DNA of 64,000 nucleotides, taken from positions 65,608,692-65,672,691 of the forward strand of contig JAPTHN010000003.1 in NCBI GenBank assembly GCA_026936325.1. Direction: 5' to 3'. The stretch is from Platynereis dumerilii. Lineage: Eukaryota > Annelida > Polychaeta > Phyllodocida > Nereididae. The position numbers and the translations under genes are program-made. Shown here in pieces: positions 42,534 to 56,000 of the stretch (position 1 is the stretch's first letter; every line of letters begins with the position of its first letter). The notes beneath the pieces were generated by a model. That model worked only from the letters and a program-made list of their open reading frames with translations, had not been told where the DNA came from and ran no database searches.

Positions 42534-45500
42534 GTTATGGTCAAGGAAATCTAAGATTGTTGAACTGAGACTGGGGTAAAGTATAGATGGTCCTGAAACG
42601 TTGTACAAGTGGTCCTGAAACCTTGTGCCGCCTACTTTTTACAGCTAAATACCATGTTATGGTCAAGGAAATCTAAGATTATTGGACTGAGACTGGGGTA
42701 GAGTACGGGTGGTCCTGAAACGTTGTACAAGTGGTCCTGAAACCTTGTACAAACTGGTTTTTACAGCTAAATACCATGTTATGGTCAAGGAAATCTAAGA
42801 TTATTGGACTGAGACTGGGTTAAAAGTACAGGCGGTCCTGAAACATTGTACAAGTGGTCCTGAAACATTGTACAGCCTACATTTTACAGCTAAATACCAT
42901 GTAATAGTGAAGAAAATCTAAGATTATTGCACTCAGACTTGGGTAAAGTACAGGCGGTCCCGAAACATTGTACAAGTGGTCCTGAAACCTTGTACAGCCC
43001 ACTTTTTACAGCTAAATCAATGGAATAGTCAAGAAAATCAAAGATTATTGCACACAGACTGGGTTAAAAGTACAGGTGGTCCTGAAACATTGTACAAGTG
43101 GTCCTGAAACATCGTACATCCTACATTTTACAGCGATATATCATGTAATATTCAAGAAAATCTAAGATTATTGCAATCAGACTAGGGTAAAGTACATGCG
43201 GTCCGAACACATTGTACAAGTGGTCCTGAAACATTGTACAGCCTACTTTTTACAGCTAAATACCACGTAATAGTCAAGAAAATCTAAGATTATTGCACTC
43301 AGACTGGGTTAAAAGTACAGGCGGTCCTGAAACATTGTACAAGTGGTCCTGAAACATTGTACAGCCTGATTTTTACAGCTAAATATCATGTTATGGTCAA
43401 GGAAATCTAAGATTATTGGACTGAGACCGGGGTAGAGTACGGGTGGTCCTGAAACGTTGTACAAGTGGTCCTGAAACATTGTGCAGCCTACTTTTTACAG
43501 CTAAATATCATGTTATGGTCAAGGAAATCTAAAATTATTGGACTGAGACTGGGGTAAAGTATGGGTGGTCCTGAAACGTTGTACAAGTGGTCCTGAAACC
43601 TTGTGCAGCCTACTTTTTAAAGCTAAATACCATGTTATGGTCAAGGAAATCTAAGATTATTGGGCTGACACTGGGGTAGAGTACGGGTGGTCCTGGAACG
43701 TTGTACAAGTGGTCCTGAAACATTGTACAGCCTACATTTTACAGCTAAATACCATGTAATACTTTTGTAATAGTGAAGAAAATCTAAGATTATTGCACTC
43801 AGACTTGGGTAAAGTACAGGCGGTCCCGAAACATTGTACAAGTGGTCCTGAAACCTTGTACAGCCCACTTTTTACAGCTAAATCAATGGAATAGTCAAGA
43901 AAATCAAAGATTATTGCACACAGACTGGGTTAAAAGTACAGGTGGTCCTGAAACATTGTACAAGTGGTCCTGAAACATCGTACATCCTACATTTTACAGC
44001 GATATATCATGTAATATTCAAGAAAATCTAAGATTATTGCAATCAGACTAGGGTAAAGTACATGCGGTCCGAACACATTGTACAAGTGGTCCTGAAACAT
44101 TGTACAGCCTACTTTTTACAGCTAAATACCACGTAATAGTCAAGAAAATCTAAGATTATTGCACTCAGACTGGGTTAAAAGTACAGGCGGTCCTGAAACA
44201 TTGTACAAGTGGTCCTGAAACATTGTACAGCCTGATTTTTACAGCTAAATATCATGTTATGGTCAAGGAAATCTAAGATTATTGGACTGAGACCGGGGTA
44301 GAGTACGGGTGGTCCTGAAACGTTGTACAAGTGGTCCTGAAACATTGTGCAGCCTACTTTTTACAGCTAAATATCATGTTATGGTCAAGGAAATCTAACA
44401 TTATTGGACTGAGACTGGGGTAAAGTATGGGTGGTCCTGAAACGTTGTACAAGTGGTCCTGAAACCTTGTGCAGCCTACTTTTTACAGCTAAATATCATG
44501 TTATGATCAAGGAAATCTAAGATTATTGGACTGAGACTGGGGTAAAGTATGGATGGTCCTGAAACGTTGTACAAGTGGTCCTGAAACCTTGTGCCGCCTA
44601 CTTTTTACAGCTAAATACCATGTTATGGTCAAGGAAATCTAAGATTATTGGACTGAGACTGGGGTAGAGTACGGGTGGTTCTGAAACGTTGTACAAGTGG
44701 TCCTGAAACCTTGTACAAACTGGTTTTTACAGCTAAATACCATGTTATGGTCAAGGAAATCTAAGATTATTGGACTGAGACTGGGTTAAAAGTACAGGCG
44801 GTCCTGAAACATTGTACAAGTGGTCCTGAAACCTTGTGCAGCCTACTTTTTACAGCTAAATATCATGTTATGGTCAAGGAAATCTAAGATTATTGGACTG
44901 AGACTGGGGTAAAGTATGGGTGGTCCTGAAACGTTGTGCAAGTGGTCCTGAAACCTTGTGCAGCCTACTTTTTACAGCTAAATATCATGTTATGGTCAAG
45001 GAAATCTAAGATTATTGGACTGAAACTGGGGTAAAGTATGGGTGGTCCTGAAACGTTGTGCAAGTGGTCCTGAAACATTGTACAGCCTGATTTTTACAGC
45101 TAAATATCATGTTATGGTCAAGGAAATCTAAGATTATTGGACTGAGACCGGGGTAGAGTACGGGTGGTCCTGAAACGTTGTACAAGTGGTCCTGAAACCT
45201 TCACTTCAGCATCTGGGTGGAAACCTTGTACAAACTGGTTTTTACAGCTAAATACCATGTTATGGTCAAGGAAATCTAAGATTGTTGGACTGAGACTGGG
45301 TTAAAAGTACAGGCGGTCCTGAAACATTGTACAAGTGGTCCTGAAACATTGTACAGCCTACATTTTACAGTTAAATACCATGTAATAGTGAAGAAAATCT
45401 AAGATTATTGCACTCAGACTTGGGTAAAGTACAGGCGGTCCCGAAACATTGTACAAGTGGTCCTGAAACCTTGTACAGCCCACTTTTTACAGCTAAATCA

Positions 45501-46204
45501 ATGGAATAGTCAAGAAAATCAAAGATTATTGCACACAGACTGGGTTAAAAGTACAGGTGGTCCTGAAACATGGTACAAGTGGTCCTGAAACATTGTACAT
45601 CCTACATTTTACAGCGAAATATCATGTAATATTCAAGAAAATCTAAGATTATTGCAATCAGACTAGGGTAAAGTACATGCGGTCCGAACACATTGTACAA
45701 GTGGTCCTGAAACATTGTACAGCCTACTTTTTACAGCTAAATACCACGTAATAGTCAAGAAAATCTAAGATTATTGCACTCAGACTGGGTTAAAAGTACA
45801 GGCGGTCCTGAAACATTGTACAAGTGGTCCTGAAACATTGTACAGCCTGATTTTTACAGCTAAATATCATGTTATGGTCAAGGAAATCTAAGATTATTGG
45901 ACTGAGACCGAGGTAGAGTACGGGTGGTCCTGAAACGTTGTACAAGTGGTCCTGAAACATTGTGCAGCCTACTTTTTACAGCTAAATATCATGTTATGGT
46001 CAAGGAAATCTAACAATATTGGACTGAGACTGGGGTAAAGTATGGGTGGTCCTGAAACGTTGTACAAGTGGTCCTGAAACCTTGTGCAGCCTACTTTTTA
46101 CAGCTAAATATCATGTTATGATCAAGGAAATCTAAGATTATTGGACTGAGACTGGGGTAAAGTACAGGCAGTCCCGAAACATTGCACAAATGGTCCTGAA
46201 ACAT
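42534..46204 (+). repeat. 122-bp satellite, left array part 2 with higher-order repeats
   Basis: About 30 units in the same orientation. A multi-unit block marked by AAATCAATGGAATAGTC recurs at about 38874, 43014, 43885 and 45497 with nearly identical neighbouring units, which is higher-order organisation by block duplication. One unit near 45200 has a 26-bp insert (TCACTTCAGCATCTGGGTGG...) and a repeated GAAACCT. Confidence 0.95.
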
Positions 46205-46389
46205 TGTACATCCTACTTTTTACAACTAGACCATACAGGCTACATGCGTACCAAATTGCATCCATGTACATTCAATAGAGGCCGAGGGCTGGACCGGAAA
46301 CGAACTATCCGCCCGCCGCCTGCCTGCCCACCCACCCGGCGAACGGACAACATTTTACCCAAGTGATAACAGTACCTTCTGCGAACGAA
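46205..46389 (+). repeat. Non-satellite block, copy 1
   Basis: A GC-rich segment starting ACAACTAGACCATACAGG and containing CCGCCCGCCGCCTGCC interrupts the satellite. It is nearly identical to 46915-47085, with the same left junction. The right side returns to the satellite in the middle of a palindrome that is complete in copy 2. Confidence 0.85.
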
Positions 46390-46914
46390 GTACAAGTGGT
46401 CCTGAAACATTATACAGCCTACATTTTACACCTAAATACAATGTAATAGTCAAGAAAATCTAAGATTACTGCACTCAGACTGGGTTAAAAGTACAGGCGG
46501 TCCTGAAACATTGTACAAGTGGTCCTGAAACATTGTACAGCCTATTTTTACAGCTAAGCACCTTGTTTTAGTCAAGAAAATCTAAGATTATTGAACTCAG
46601 ACTGGGGTAAAGTACATTTGATCCTGAAACATTGTACACGTGGTCCTGAAACATTGTACAGCCTAATTTTTACAGCTAAACACCTTGTTATAGTCAAGAA
46701 AATCTAAGATTATTGAACTCAGACTGGGGTAAAGTACAGGTGGTCGTGGAACATTGTACAAGTGGTCCTGAAACATTGTACAGCCTACTTTTTACAGCTA
46801 AATACCATGTAATAGTCAAGAAAATCTAAGATTATTGCAATCAGACTGGGGTAAAGTACAGGCGGTCCCGAAACATTGCACAAATGGTCCTGAAACATTG
46901 TACATCCTACTTTT
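46390..46914 (+). repeat. 122-bp satellite between the two duplicated blocks
   Basis: About four units of the second subtype (AATAGTCAAGAAAATC). Together with the block this forms a roughly 710-bp duplicated segment. Confidence 0.9.
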
Positions 46915-47097
46915 TACAACTAGACCATACAGGCTACATGCGTACCAAATTGCATCCATGTACATTCAATAGAGGCCGAGGGCTGGACCGGAAACGATCT
47001 ATCCGCCCGCCGCCTGCCTGCCCACCCACCCGGCGAACGGACAACATTTTACCCAAGTGATAACAGTACCTTCTGCGAACGAAGTTCGCTGAAGGTA
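46915..47097 (+). repeat. Non-satellite block, copy 2, ending in a hairpin
   Basis: It matches 46205-46389. It continues into a palindrome at 47067-47097: TACCTTCTGCGAAC, a GAA loop, then GTTCGCTGAAGGTA, with 13 of 14 pairs. Confidence 0.85.
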
Positions 47098-47215
47098 AAA
47101 AGTCTAAAGACCTTTCTTTTCACTGAGGCTTACAACTGATCTGTAAGAGCACTGGTGAGCAAGGTACTTGAAACTGGCGCCATATAAAATTACTATTATT
47201 ATTGATTATTATCAT
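47098..47215 (+). mobile_element. LINE 3' end, strongly 5'-truncated
   Basis: KSLKTFLFTEAYN then TGA (47098-47139) resembles the last residues of CR1/L2-like LINE reverse-transcriptase proteins. It is followed by GAGCAAGGTACTTGAAA, GGCGCCATATAAAATTAC and an ATT-repeat tail, typical of such LINE 3' UTRs. Everything upstream is absent. Confidence 0.55.
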
Positions 47216-50045
47216 GGGTAAGTGGACATAGGAGGGGGATGCATAGAGAGATAGAAGGCAGAGGATGGGGAGATAGGATGGGAGAAGATAGGAGGAGGCA
47301 GATGCAGGAAATAAGAGGAGGAGGCATATGAGATAGGAGGAAGAGGCAGAGGACATAGGATGGGAAAGAGGAGGATCAGGAGATTGTAGGAGTAGATAAT
47401 AGGAATCGGAGATGCAAGGAGGAGAAATGAGAGGCATAGGAGACAGGAGGTGGATGATATTGGAGAAGGCATAGGAGACTGAAGAAGGCATAGGAGGAGG
47501 AGGCATAGGAGATGCATAGGAGGTGGAGAAAGCCACTTGAGATAAGGGGAGATAGGAGGAAGTGGAGTCAAAGGATATTAGAGCAGGAGAAGGAGGAGAT
47601 AGTGGGAGGAGGCATTGGAGATAGGAAGCAGAGGAGGAGATAGGAGGAAGCATATGAGATAGGAGGAGGCATAGGATATACATAGGAGTAAGAGGAGTAG
47701 ATAGAATGAGGGGGTGGCAAAGGGAAGGAGGAGATAGGAGCTGTAGTAATAACAGGAGGAGAATGCATGGGAGGAGGAGATAGGGGGAGGAGGCATAGGA
47801 GGAGGAGGAGGAGGAAGAGGAGGAAGAGGAAGAGAAAGAGGAGGAAGAGGAAGAGAAAGAGGAGGAAGAGGTGTCTAAGGAGATTGGAGGAGGAGGAGGA
47901 GATCGTGAGGAGGAGGCATTGAAGATAGGAAGCAGAGGAGGAGGAGATAGGAGGAGGCATATATGAGATAGGAGGAGGCATAGGATATAGGAGGAAGCAT
48001 AGGATATTGGAGGAGATTTGAGGCATATCAGATGGGAGAAGGAGGAGGAGGAGGTGATGCCAGGATGAGGAGATAGGAGGCATAGAAGATAGGAGGAAGA
48101 GGAAAAGGCAAAGGAGGTAGGAAGAGGAGATACTGGAGGTAGGAAAGCAAGATAAGGAGATGTGAGAAGGAGTCATAGGAGATAGGGAAAGGCAATTTGA
48201 GGCATAAAAGTAGGAGGAGTGGATAGGACGAGGAGATGGCAAGGGAAGTAGGAGATAGGAGGGGCAGGAGGAGGCACAAGAAGAGGAGGAAGCATGGGAG
48301 ATAGGAGGTAGAGGAGGTATATTAGAAGGAGAAGGAAAAGCCATAAGAGATAGGAGGATGAGATATAAAGAGGAGGAGGAGGAGGAAGAAGAGAGGAGGA
48401 AGAGGCATAGGAGATAGGAAGAGGAGAAGGAGGAGGCAGAGGAGATTGTCAGATGAGACATTTGAGAGAGGATGGGGAGGAGGAAAATGAGATAGGAGGA
48501 GGATGACTAAGAAACCGGAAGCCGAGGAAGAGATAGGAGGTGGCATATGAGATAGGAGGAGGCATATGAGATTGGAGGAGATTCTTGGCATAGCAGAAAG
48601 GAGCAGGAGGACAAGGCACAGGATATAGGAAGAGGAGATACAGGAGATATGAGTATGAGGCATACTGGATCGGAGGTGGAGATAAGCGGTGATAGGAGGA
48701 AGTGGAGTCAAAGGATCGAGATTAGAGGAGGAGGAGGAGATGGGGAGAAGCTGGCATAGGAGATGGGAGAAGCAGCAGCAGGAGGAGGACGAGATGACAG
48801 GAGGAGGAGATAGGAGAGATAGGTGGAGGAGGAAAAGGCAAAGGACCTAGAAAGAGGAGATATTAAGGAGTAGGGAGAAGGCATATGAGTTGGCATATGA
48901 GTTGGAGATTGAAGGAGGAGGCGTAGGAGATAGGAAGAGGCAAATTGAGGGATAGGAAGAGTAGGAGTAGAAAGAGTAGGAGGAAACAGGAGTAGATAGG
49001 ATGAGGAGATGGCATATGGAGGAAGGATATAGGAGGAGCAGGAGGAGGAATAGGAGGAAGAGGCATGGGAGTCTGGAGGAGGTAGAGGTTGGGAGAAAGG
49101 CGTAAATAGAGTCAAAGGAGATTAGCGGAGGAGGACGAGATAGGGGTAGGGGGAAGCATAGGAGTTGGGAGAAGGAGTAGCAGAAGGAGGAGGAGGAGGA
49201 GGAGGAGATGACAGATGGAGGATGAGATCGGATGCATAGGAGATAGGTGGAGGAGATATAAGAGATAGGTAGAGGAGATTAGGATTAGATGGGAGGAGGA
49301 TTCATATGAGATATGAGGTGGAGGAGGAGGTATAGGAGATTGGAGGAGGCATTTAGAGGTGTATGAGAAGGAGGAGCAAGGAGTGGGAGAAGTAGGATGA
49401 GGAGATATAATAATAGGACAATGAGGTGACATAGGGAAGGAGGAGATAGGAGAATCAGAATGAGGCATATGAGGAGAAAGAAGCAAAGGAAATAGGTGGA
49501 GGAGGTACATGTATATGAGAAAGAGGAGGAGAAGACATTATAAGCGATATGAGGGGCAAGCATAGTATAAGATCTATATAGGAGGAGGAGGAGGCATAAG
49601 GGGGAGCAAGAGGAGGAAGAGATAGGAGAAACGGAGAGGAGAAGGAGGAGGCAGAGGAAATTGTGACAGACGAGGCATTGAAATAGGATGGGGAGGAGGA
49701 ATAGGAGATAGGAGTAAATGCATAAGAGATACAGGGCAGAGGATGGGGAGCCAGCTAGGAGGATGGGGCATTGAAGATGGAAGGAGGCATCCCAACAACC
49801 ACCTCATATTAAAAGAACATCGAATCATTGTTATAAAAACGTGTAGAAATGAAAATGAACGTTTTTAAAAGGTTGTTTGAATGTTTAGTGCTTGCTGGGA
49901 TGGGAGATAGGATGGGAAGAGGAAGATCAAGAGATAGGAAGAGGAGATAAGAGGAATAGGGATTGCAAGAAGCAGAAAAGGGAGGGGAAAGAGGAGGCGT
50001 AGGAGACAGGAGGATGAAATTGGAGGAGGCATAGGAGTCAGGAGA
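47216..50045. repeat. Polypurine array on the plus strand (GGAGGAGGCATAGGAGATAG type)
   Basis: About 2.8 kb almost entirely of A and G with sparse T and C. It is built from irregular GAGGAGG, GGCATAGGA and GAGATAGGA motifs of changing order. The minus strand is rich in CTCCTCCTATCTCC and so lacks stops for long stretches. The resulting Ser/Pro/Leu-rich frames (up to 297 codons) are not genes. A 110-bp MITE interrupts it at 49790. Confidence 0.92.
49790..49900. mobile_element. 111-bp MITE within the polypurine array
   Basis: TCCCAACAACCAC at the left and GTGCTTGCTGGGA at the right are imperfect inverted ends. TATAAAAACGT and ACGTTTTTAAAA mirror each other in the middle. The base composition breaks sharply from the purine array. 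No certain target duplication was found. Confidence 0.65.
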
Positions 50046-53000
50046 ACTTCCTCCGCCTGCCACTCAATCTTCCTGCTACTACCTCCTCTTGCTACTTCCT
50101 CCTGCTACTCCCTCCTCTTGCTACTTCCTCCTCCTTCTACTGCCTCCTCTTGCTACTTTCTGCTCTTGCTACTTCCTCCTCCCGCTACTCCGTCCTCTTG
50201 CTACTGGCTCTTGCTACTCAGCAGAAGGAGGCTCTTGCTACTCCCTCCTCTTGCTACTCCCTGCTTCTGCTACTTCCTCCTCCTGCTATTCCCTCCTCCT
50301 GCTATTCCCTCCTCTTGTTACTTCCTGCTACTCCCTCCTTTTGCTACTCCTTGCTTCTGCTATTTCCTCCTGCTGCTATTCCCTCCTCTTGCTACTTCCT
50401 GCTACTCCACTCGTCTTGCTACTCAATCCTCTTGCTACTTCCTCCTCATGCCACTCCCTCATCCTGCTACTTCCTTTTCCTGCTATTCCCCCCTCCTGCT
50501 ACTCCCTCCTCCTGCTACTCCCTCCTCTTGCTACTCCCTCCTCCTGCTACTTCCTCCTCCTGCTACTTCCTCCTCCTGCTACTCCCTCATCCTGCTACTT
50601 CCTCTCCCTGCTACTCCCTCCTACCTCTTTCTGCTACTTCCTCCTCCTACCACTCCCTCCTCCTGCTACTTCCTGTTACTGCTACTCCCTCCTCTTGTTA
50701 CTTTCTCCTCCTGCTACTCCCTCCTCTTGCTACTTTCTCCTCCTACTACTCCCTCATCCTGCTACTTCCTCCTCCTACTACTCCCTCATCCTCCTACTTT
50801 CTCCTCCTGCTCCTGCTACACCTTCATCCTGCTACTAACTCCTCCTGCTACTAACTCCTCCTGCTACTCCCTTCTCTTGCTACTTTCTCCTCCTGCTACT
50901 CCCTCCTCTTGCTACTTCCTCCTGTTATTCCATCCTCCTTCTACTTCCTCCTTCTGCTACCTCCTCCTCCTGCTACTTCCTGTTACTCCTTCATTTTGCT
51001 ACTCCTTCCTATTGCTACCTCCTGCTACTTACTCCTCCTGCCACTCCCTTATTTTGCTACTTCCTCCTCCTGCTGCTCCCATCTCCTGCTACTTCCTCCT
51101 CCTGCTGCTCCCACCTCCTGCTACTTCCTCCTCTTGCTACTTCCTCCTCCTACTACTTCCTCCTCCTACTACTTCCTCCTCCTACTACTCCCTCATCCTG
51201 ATACTTCCTCCTCCTGCTACTCCCTCCTCCTGTGACCCCCTCATCTCGCTACTTCCTTCTTTTGCTACTCCCTCCTCCTGCTACTTCCTCTAGGGTGGTC
51301 ATCTTGCATTTTGATCTTATATCTACAGAAGGTATTGAGTAAAAATTTCAGCAAAATCAATTAATATTCAGAGATGGCACAAAGCCATTGAAGTTTAACA
51401 TGCGATTCGCCTGCAGCAGACGTCAGAATCATCGGTATTTGCAAATCTTGCGATAATGTCAAATTATTTTGATCGAATAACTTTTTTTTTAGTATGTCAA
51501 GGATGCCCAATCTAGTCCTGATATTCTTGATGACTTACAAAGTTTCGTAGAAGGTCAGCATAGATATTAAATGGGTCAATTATCAAGCATTTTTCATAAA
51601 AACAAGCGAATATTTCACTTCCTATGAATAATAAATGAAAAATAACTCCTGATATTACTTTGCCATGCCAAATTTATCATATACTAAAAAAACGCAAAAA
51701 AATATTCACTTCGGAGAAAAATCTGGGAAATTGACCATTTTTTCAGTTGTTCGAATGGGGAATTACATGATAAACTTCAAAGGCTTTGTGCCACCTCTAA
51801 ATATTAACCGATTTGGCTGAAATTTTGCGTGTGTTTGTTTTACTTCTGTGGTCATCAATTTCCACTTTCAAATTGGGGGCTTTAGAAGATTTGATTTTTC
51901 CCATAGGAATGTGGACCACCCTAACTTCCTCCTCCTGCTACTACCTCCTTCCTGCTACTCCCTCCTCTTGCTACGTCCTCCTCCTGCTAAACTGTCATCC
52001 TGCTACTCCCTGCTCCTGCTACTCCATCCCCTTCATCCTCCTGCTACTTCCTCCTCCTGCAACACCTTCATCCTGCTACTTCCTCCTCCTGCTACTCCCT
52101 CAACCTGCTACTTCGTCCTCTAGCTAATCCCTCTTCTTGCTACTTCCTGCTACTACCTCCTCTTGATATTCCCTCCTCTTGATACTCCCTCCTCTTGCTA
52201 CTCCCTCATCCTGCTACTTCCTTTTCCTGCTATTCCCCCCTCCTGCTACTCCCTCCTCCTGCTACTCCCTCCTCTTGCTACTCCCTCCTCTTGCTACTTC
52301 CTTCTCCTGCTACTTCCTCCTCCTGCTACTCCCTCATCCTGCTACTTCCTCTCCCTGCTACTCCCTCCTGCCTCATTCTGCTACTTCCTTCTCCTGCCAC
52401 TCCCTCTCCCTGCTACTTCCTCTTACTGCTACTCCCTCCTCTTGTTACTCCCTCCTCCTGCTACATCCTCCTCCTGCTACTTCCTGTTCCTGCGACTCCC
52501 TCTTCTTGCTACTTCCTCCTTCTGCTACTCCCTGCTTCTGCTACTTCCTCCTCATGCTACTCCCTGATCTTGCTATTTCCTTCTGCCGCTACTTCCTCCT
52601 CCTGCTACTCCCTCCTCCTGCGACTCCCTCATCTCGCTACTACCTCCTCCTGCTACTTCCTCCTCCTGCTACTACCTCCTTCCTGCTACTCCCTCCTCTT
52701 GCTACGTCCTCATCCTGCTAATCTGTCATCCTGCTACTCCCTGCTCCTGCTACTCCATCCCCTTCATCCTCCTGCTACTTCCTCCTCCTGCTACTCCCTC
52801 ATCCTGCTACTTCCTCCTCTAGCTATTCCCTCCTCTTGCTACTTCCTGCTACTGCCTCCTCTTGATACTCCCTCCTCTTGATACTCCCTCCTCTTGCTAC
52901 TCCCTCATCCTGCTACTTCCTTGTCCTGCTACTCCCTCATCCTGCTACTTCCTCTCCCTGCTACTCCCTCCTGCCTCTTTCTGCTACTTCCTTCTCCTGC

Positions 53001-56000
53001 CACTCCCTCCTCCTGCTACTTCCTCTTACTGCTACTCCCTCCTCTTGTTACTTCCTCCTCCTGCTACTCCCTCCTCTTGCTACTTTCTCCTCCTACTACT
53101 CCCTCATCCTGCTACTTCCTCCTCCTACTACTCCCTCATCCTGCTACTCCCTCCTCCTGCTCCTGCTACACCTTCATCCTGCTACTAACTCCTTCTGCTA
53201 CTCCCTCCTCTTGCTTCTTCCTCCTCCTGCTACTCCCTCCTCTTGCTACTTTCTCCTCCTACTACTCCCTCCCCTTGCTACTTTCTCCTCCTGTTACTCC
53301 CTCCTCCTGCTACTTCCTCCTGTTATTCCATCCTCTTTCTACTACCTCCTTCTGCTACCTTCTCCTCCTGCTACTTCCTGTTACTCCTTCATTTTGCTAC
53401 TCCTTCCTATTGCTACCTCCTGCTACTTACTCCTCCTGCCAGTCCCTTGTCTTGCTACTTCCTTCTCCTGCTGCTCCCACTCCTGCTACTTCCTCCTCCT
53501 GCTGCTGCCACCTCCTGCTACTCCCTCCTCTTGCTACTACCTCCTCCTGCTACTTCCTACTCCTGCTACTACCTCCTTCCTGCTACTCCCTCCTTTTGCT
53601 ACGTCCTCCTCCTGCTAATCTTTCATCCTGCTACTCCCTGCTCCTGCTACTCCATCCTCTTCCTCCTCCTGCTACTTCCTCCTCCTGCTACACCTTCATC
53701 CTGCTACTTACTCCTCCTGCTACCCTCTCATCCTGCTACTTCCTCCTCTAGCTATTTCCTCCTCTTGCTACTTCCTGCTACTGCCTCCTCTTGATACTCC
53801 CCCCTCTTGATACTCCCTCCTCTTGCTAGTTCCTCCTCTTGCTACTCCCTCCTCTTGCTACTCCCTCCTCCTGCGACTTCCGCCTCTTGCTACTCCCTGA
53901 TCTTGCTACTCCCTGATCTTGCTACTCCCTCCTTTTGCTACTGCTCCTGCTACTCCCTCCTTCTGCTACTTCCTCCTGTCATTCCCTCCTCTTGCTACTT
54001 CCTGCTACTCCTTCCTATTGCTACCTCCTGCTACTTCTTCCTCCTGCTACTCGCTCCTCTTGCTACTTCCTCCTCCTGCTGCTCCCACCTCCTGCGGGTC
54101 CCACCACTTGCTACTTACTCCTCCTACTACTCCCTCATCCTGCTATTTCCTCCTACTGCTACTACCTCTTTCCTGCTAATCCCTCCTCTTGCTACGTCCT
54201 CCTCCTGCTACTTCCTCCTCCTGCTACTCCCTCATCCTGCTACTTCCTCTCCCTGCTACTCCCTCCTGCCTCTTTCTGCTACTTCCTTCTCCTGCCACTC
54301 CCTCTTCCTGCTACTTCCTCTTACTGCTACTCCCTCCTCTTGTTACTTCTTCCTCCTGCTACTCCCTCCTCTTCCTACTTTCTCCTCCTACTACTCCCTT
54401 ATCCTGCTACTTCCTCCTCCTACTACTCCCTCATCCTGCTACTCCCTCCTCCTCCTGCTACACCTTCATCCTGCTACTAACTCCTCCTGCTACTCCCTCC
54501 TTTTGCTACTTCCTCCTCCTGCTACTCACTCCTCTTGCTACTTCCTCCTCCTGCTACTCACTCCTCTTGCTACTTCCTCCTCCTACTACTCCCTCCCCTT
54601 GCTACTTTCTCCTCCTGTTACTCCCTCCTCCTGCTACTTCCTCCTGTTATTCCATCCTCTTTCTACTCCCTCCTTCTTCCTACGTCTTCCTCCTGCTACT
54701 TCCTGTTACTCCTTCATTTTGCTACTCCTTCCTATTGCTACCTCCTGCTACTTACTCCTCCTGCCACTCCCTTATTTTGCTACTTCCTCCTCCTGCTGCT
54801 CCCATCTCCTGCTACTTCCTCCTCCTGCTGCTCCCACCTCCTGCTACTCCCTCCTCTTGCTACTTCCTCCTCCTACTACTCCCTCCTCCTACTACTCCCT
54901 AATCCTGCTACTTCCTCCTCCTGCTACTCCCTCCTCCTGCTACTACCTCCTCCTGCTACTACCTCCTCCTGCTACTTCCTCCTCCTGCTACTACCTCCTT
55001 CCTGCTACTCCCTCCTTTTGCTACGTCCTCCTCCTGCTAATCTGTCATCCTGCTACTCCCTGCTCCTGCTACTCCATCCTCTTCCTCCTCCTGCTACTTC
55101 CTCCACCTGCTGCACCTTCATCTTGTTAATTCTTCCCCCTGCTACTCCCTCCTTTGTGCTACTTCCTGCTCCTGCTACTATCTCCACCTGCTACACCTTC
55201 ATCCTGCTACTTACTCCTCCTGCTACCCTCTCATCTTGCTACTCCCTGATCTTGCTACTCCCTCCTTTTGCTACTGCCTCCTGCTACTCCCTCCTTCTGC
55301 TACTTCCTCCTCCTGTCATTCCCTCCTCTTGCTACTTCCTGCTACTCCTTTTGCTACTCCTTCATATTGCTACCTCCTGCTACTTCCTTCTCCTGCTACT
55401 CCCTCGTCTTGCTACTTCCTCCTCCTGCTACTCGCTCCTCTTGCTACTTCCTCCTCCTGTTGCTCCCACCTCCTGCTAGTCCCTCCTCTTGCTACTTCGT
55501 CCTCCTACTACTCCCTCATCCTGCTATTTCCTCCTACTGATACTTCCTGTTACTTCCTCCTGCCGCTACTCCCTCCTCTTGCTACTTCCTCCTCCTACTA
55601 CTCCCTCCTCAGGGTACTCCCTCATCTCGCTACTTCCTGCTCCTGCTACTCCCTCATACTGCTACTTCCTCCTCCAGCTACTACCTCTTTCCTGCTAATC
55701 CCTCCTCTTGCTACGTCCTCCTCCTGCTACTCTGTCATCCTGCTACTCCCTGCTCCTGCTACTCCATCCTCTTCCTCCTCCTGCTACTTCCTCCTCCTGC
55801 TTCACCTTCATCCTGCTACTAACTCCTCCTGCTACTCCCTCCTCTTGCTACTTTCTCCGCCTACTACTCCCTCCTCTTGCTACTTCCTCCTCCTTCTACT
55901 CCCTCATTCTGCTACTTCCTCCTCCTGCTACTTCCTGCTACTTCCTCCTGCTGCTACTCACTCCTCTTGCTACTGCCTCCTCTAGCTACTCTCTCATCCT

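Noticed and set aside
37000-47000. CRISPR-like regular repeats
   Set aside because: The period is 122 bp with similar sequence throughout, with no short repeat/unique spacer pattern, and the genome is eukaryotic.
47120-50063. Minus-strand Ser/Pro/Leu-rich ORFs
   Set aside because: They are the complement of an irregular purine array without stops, not proteins.
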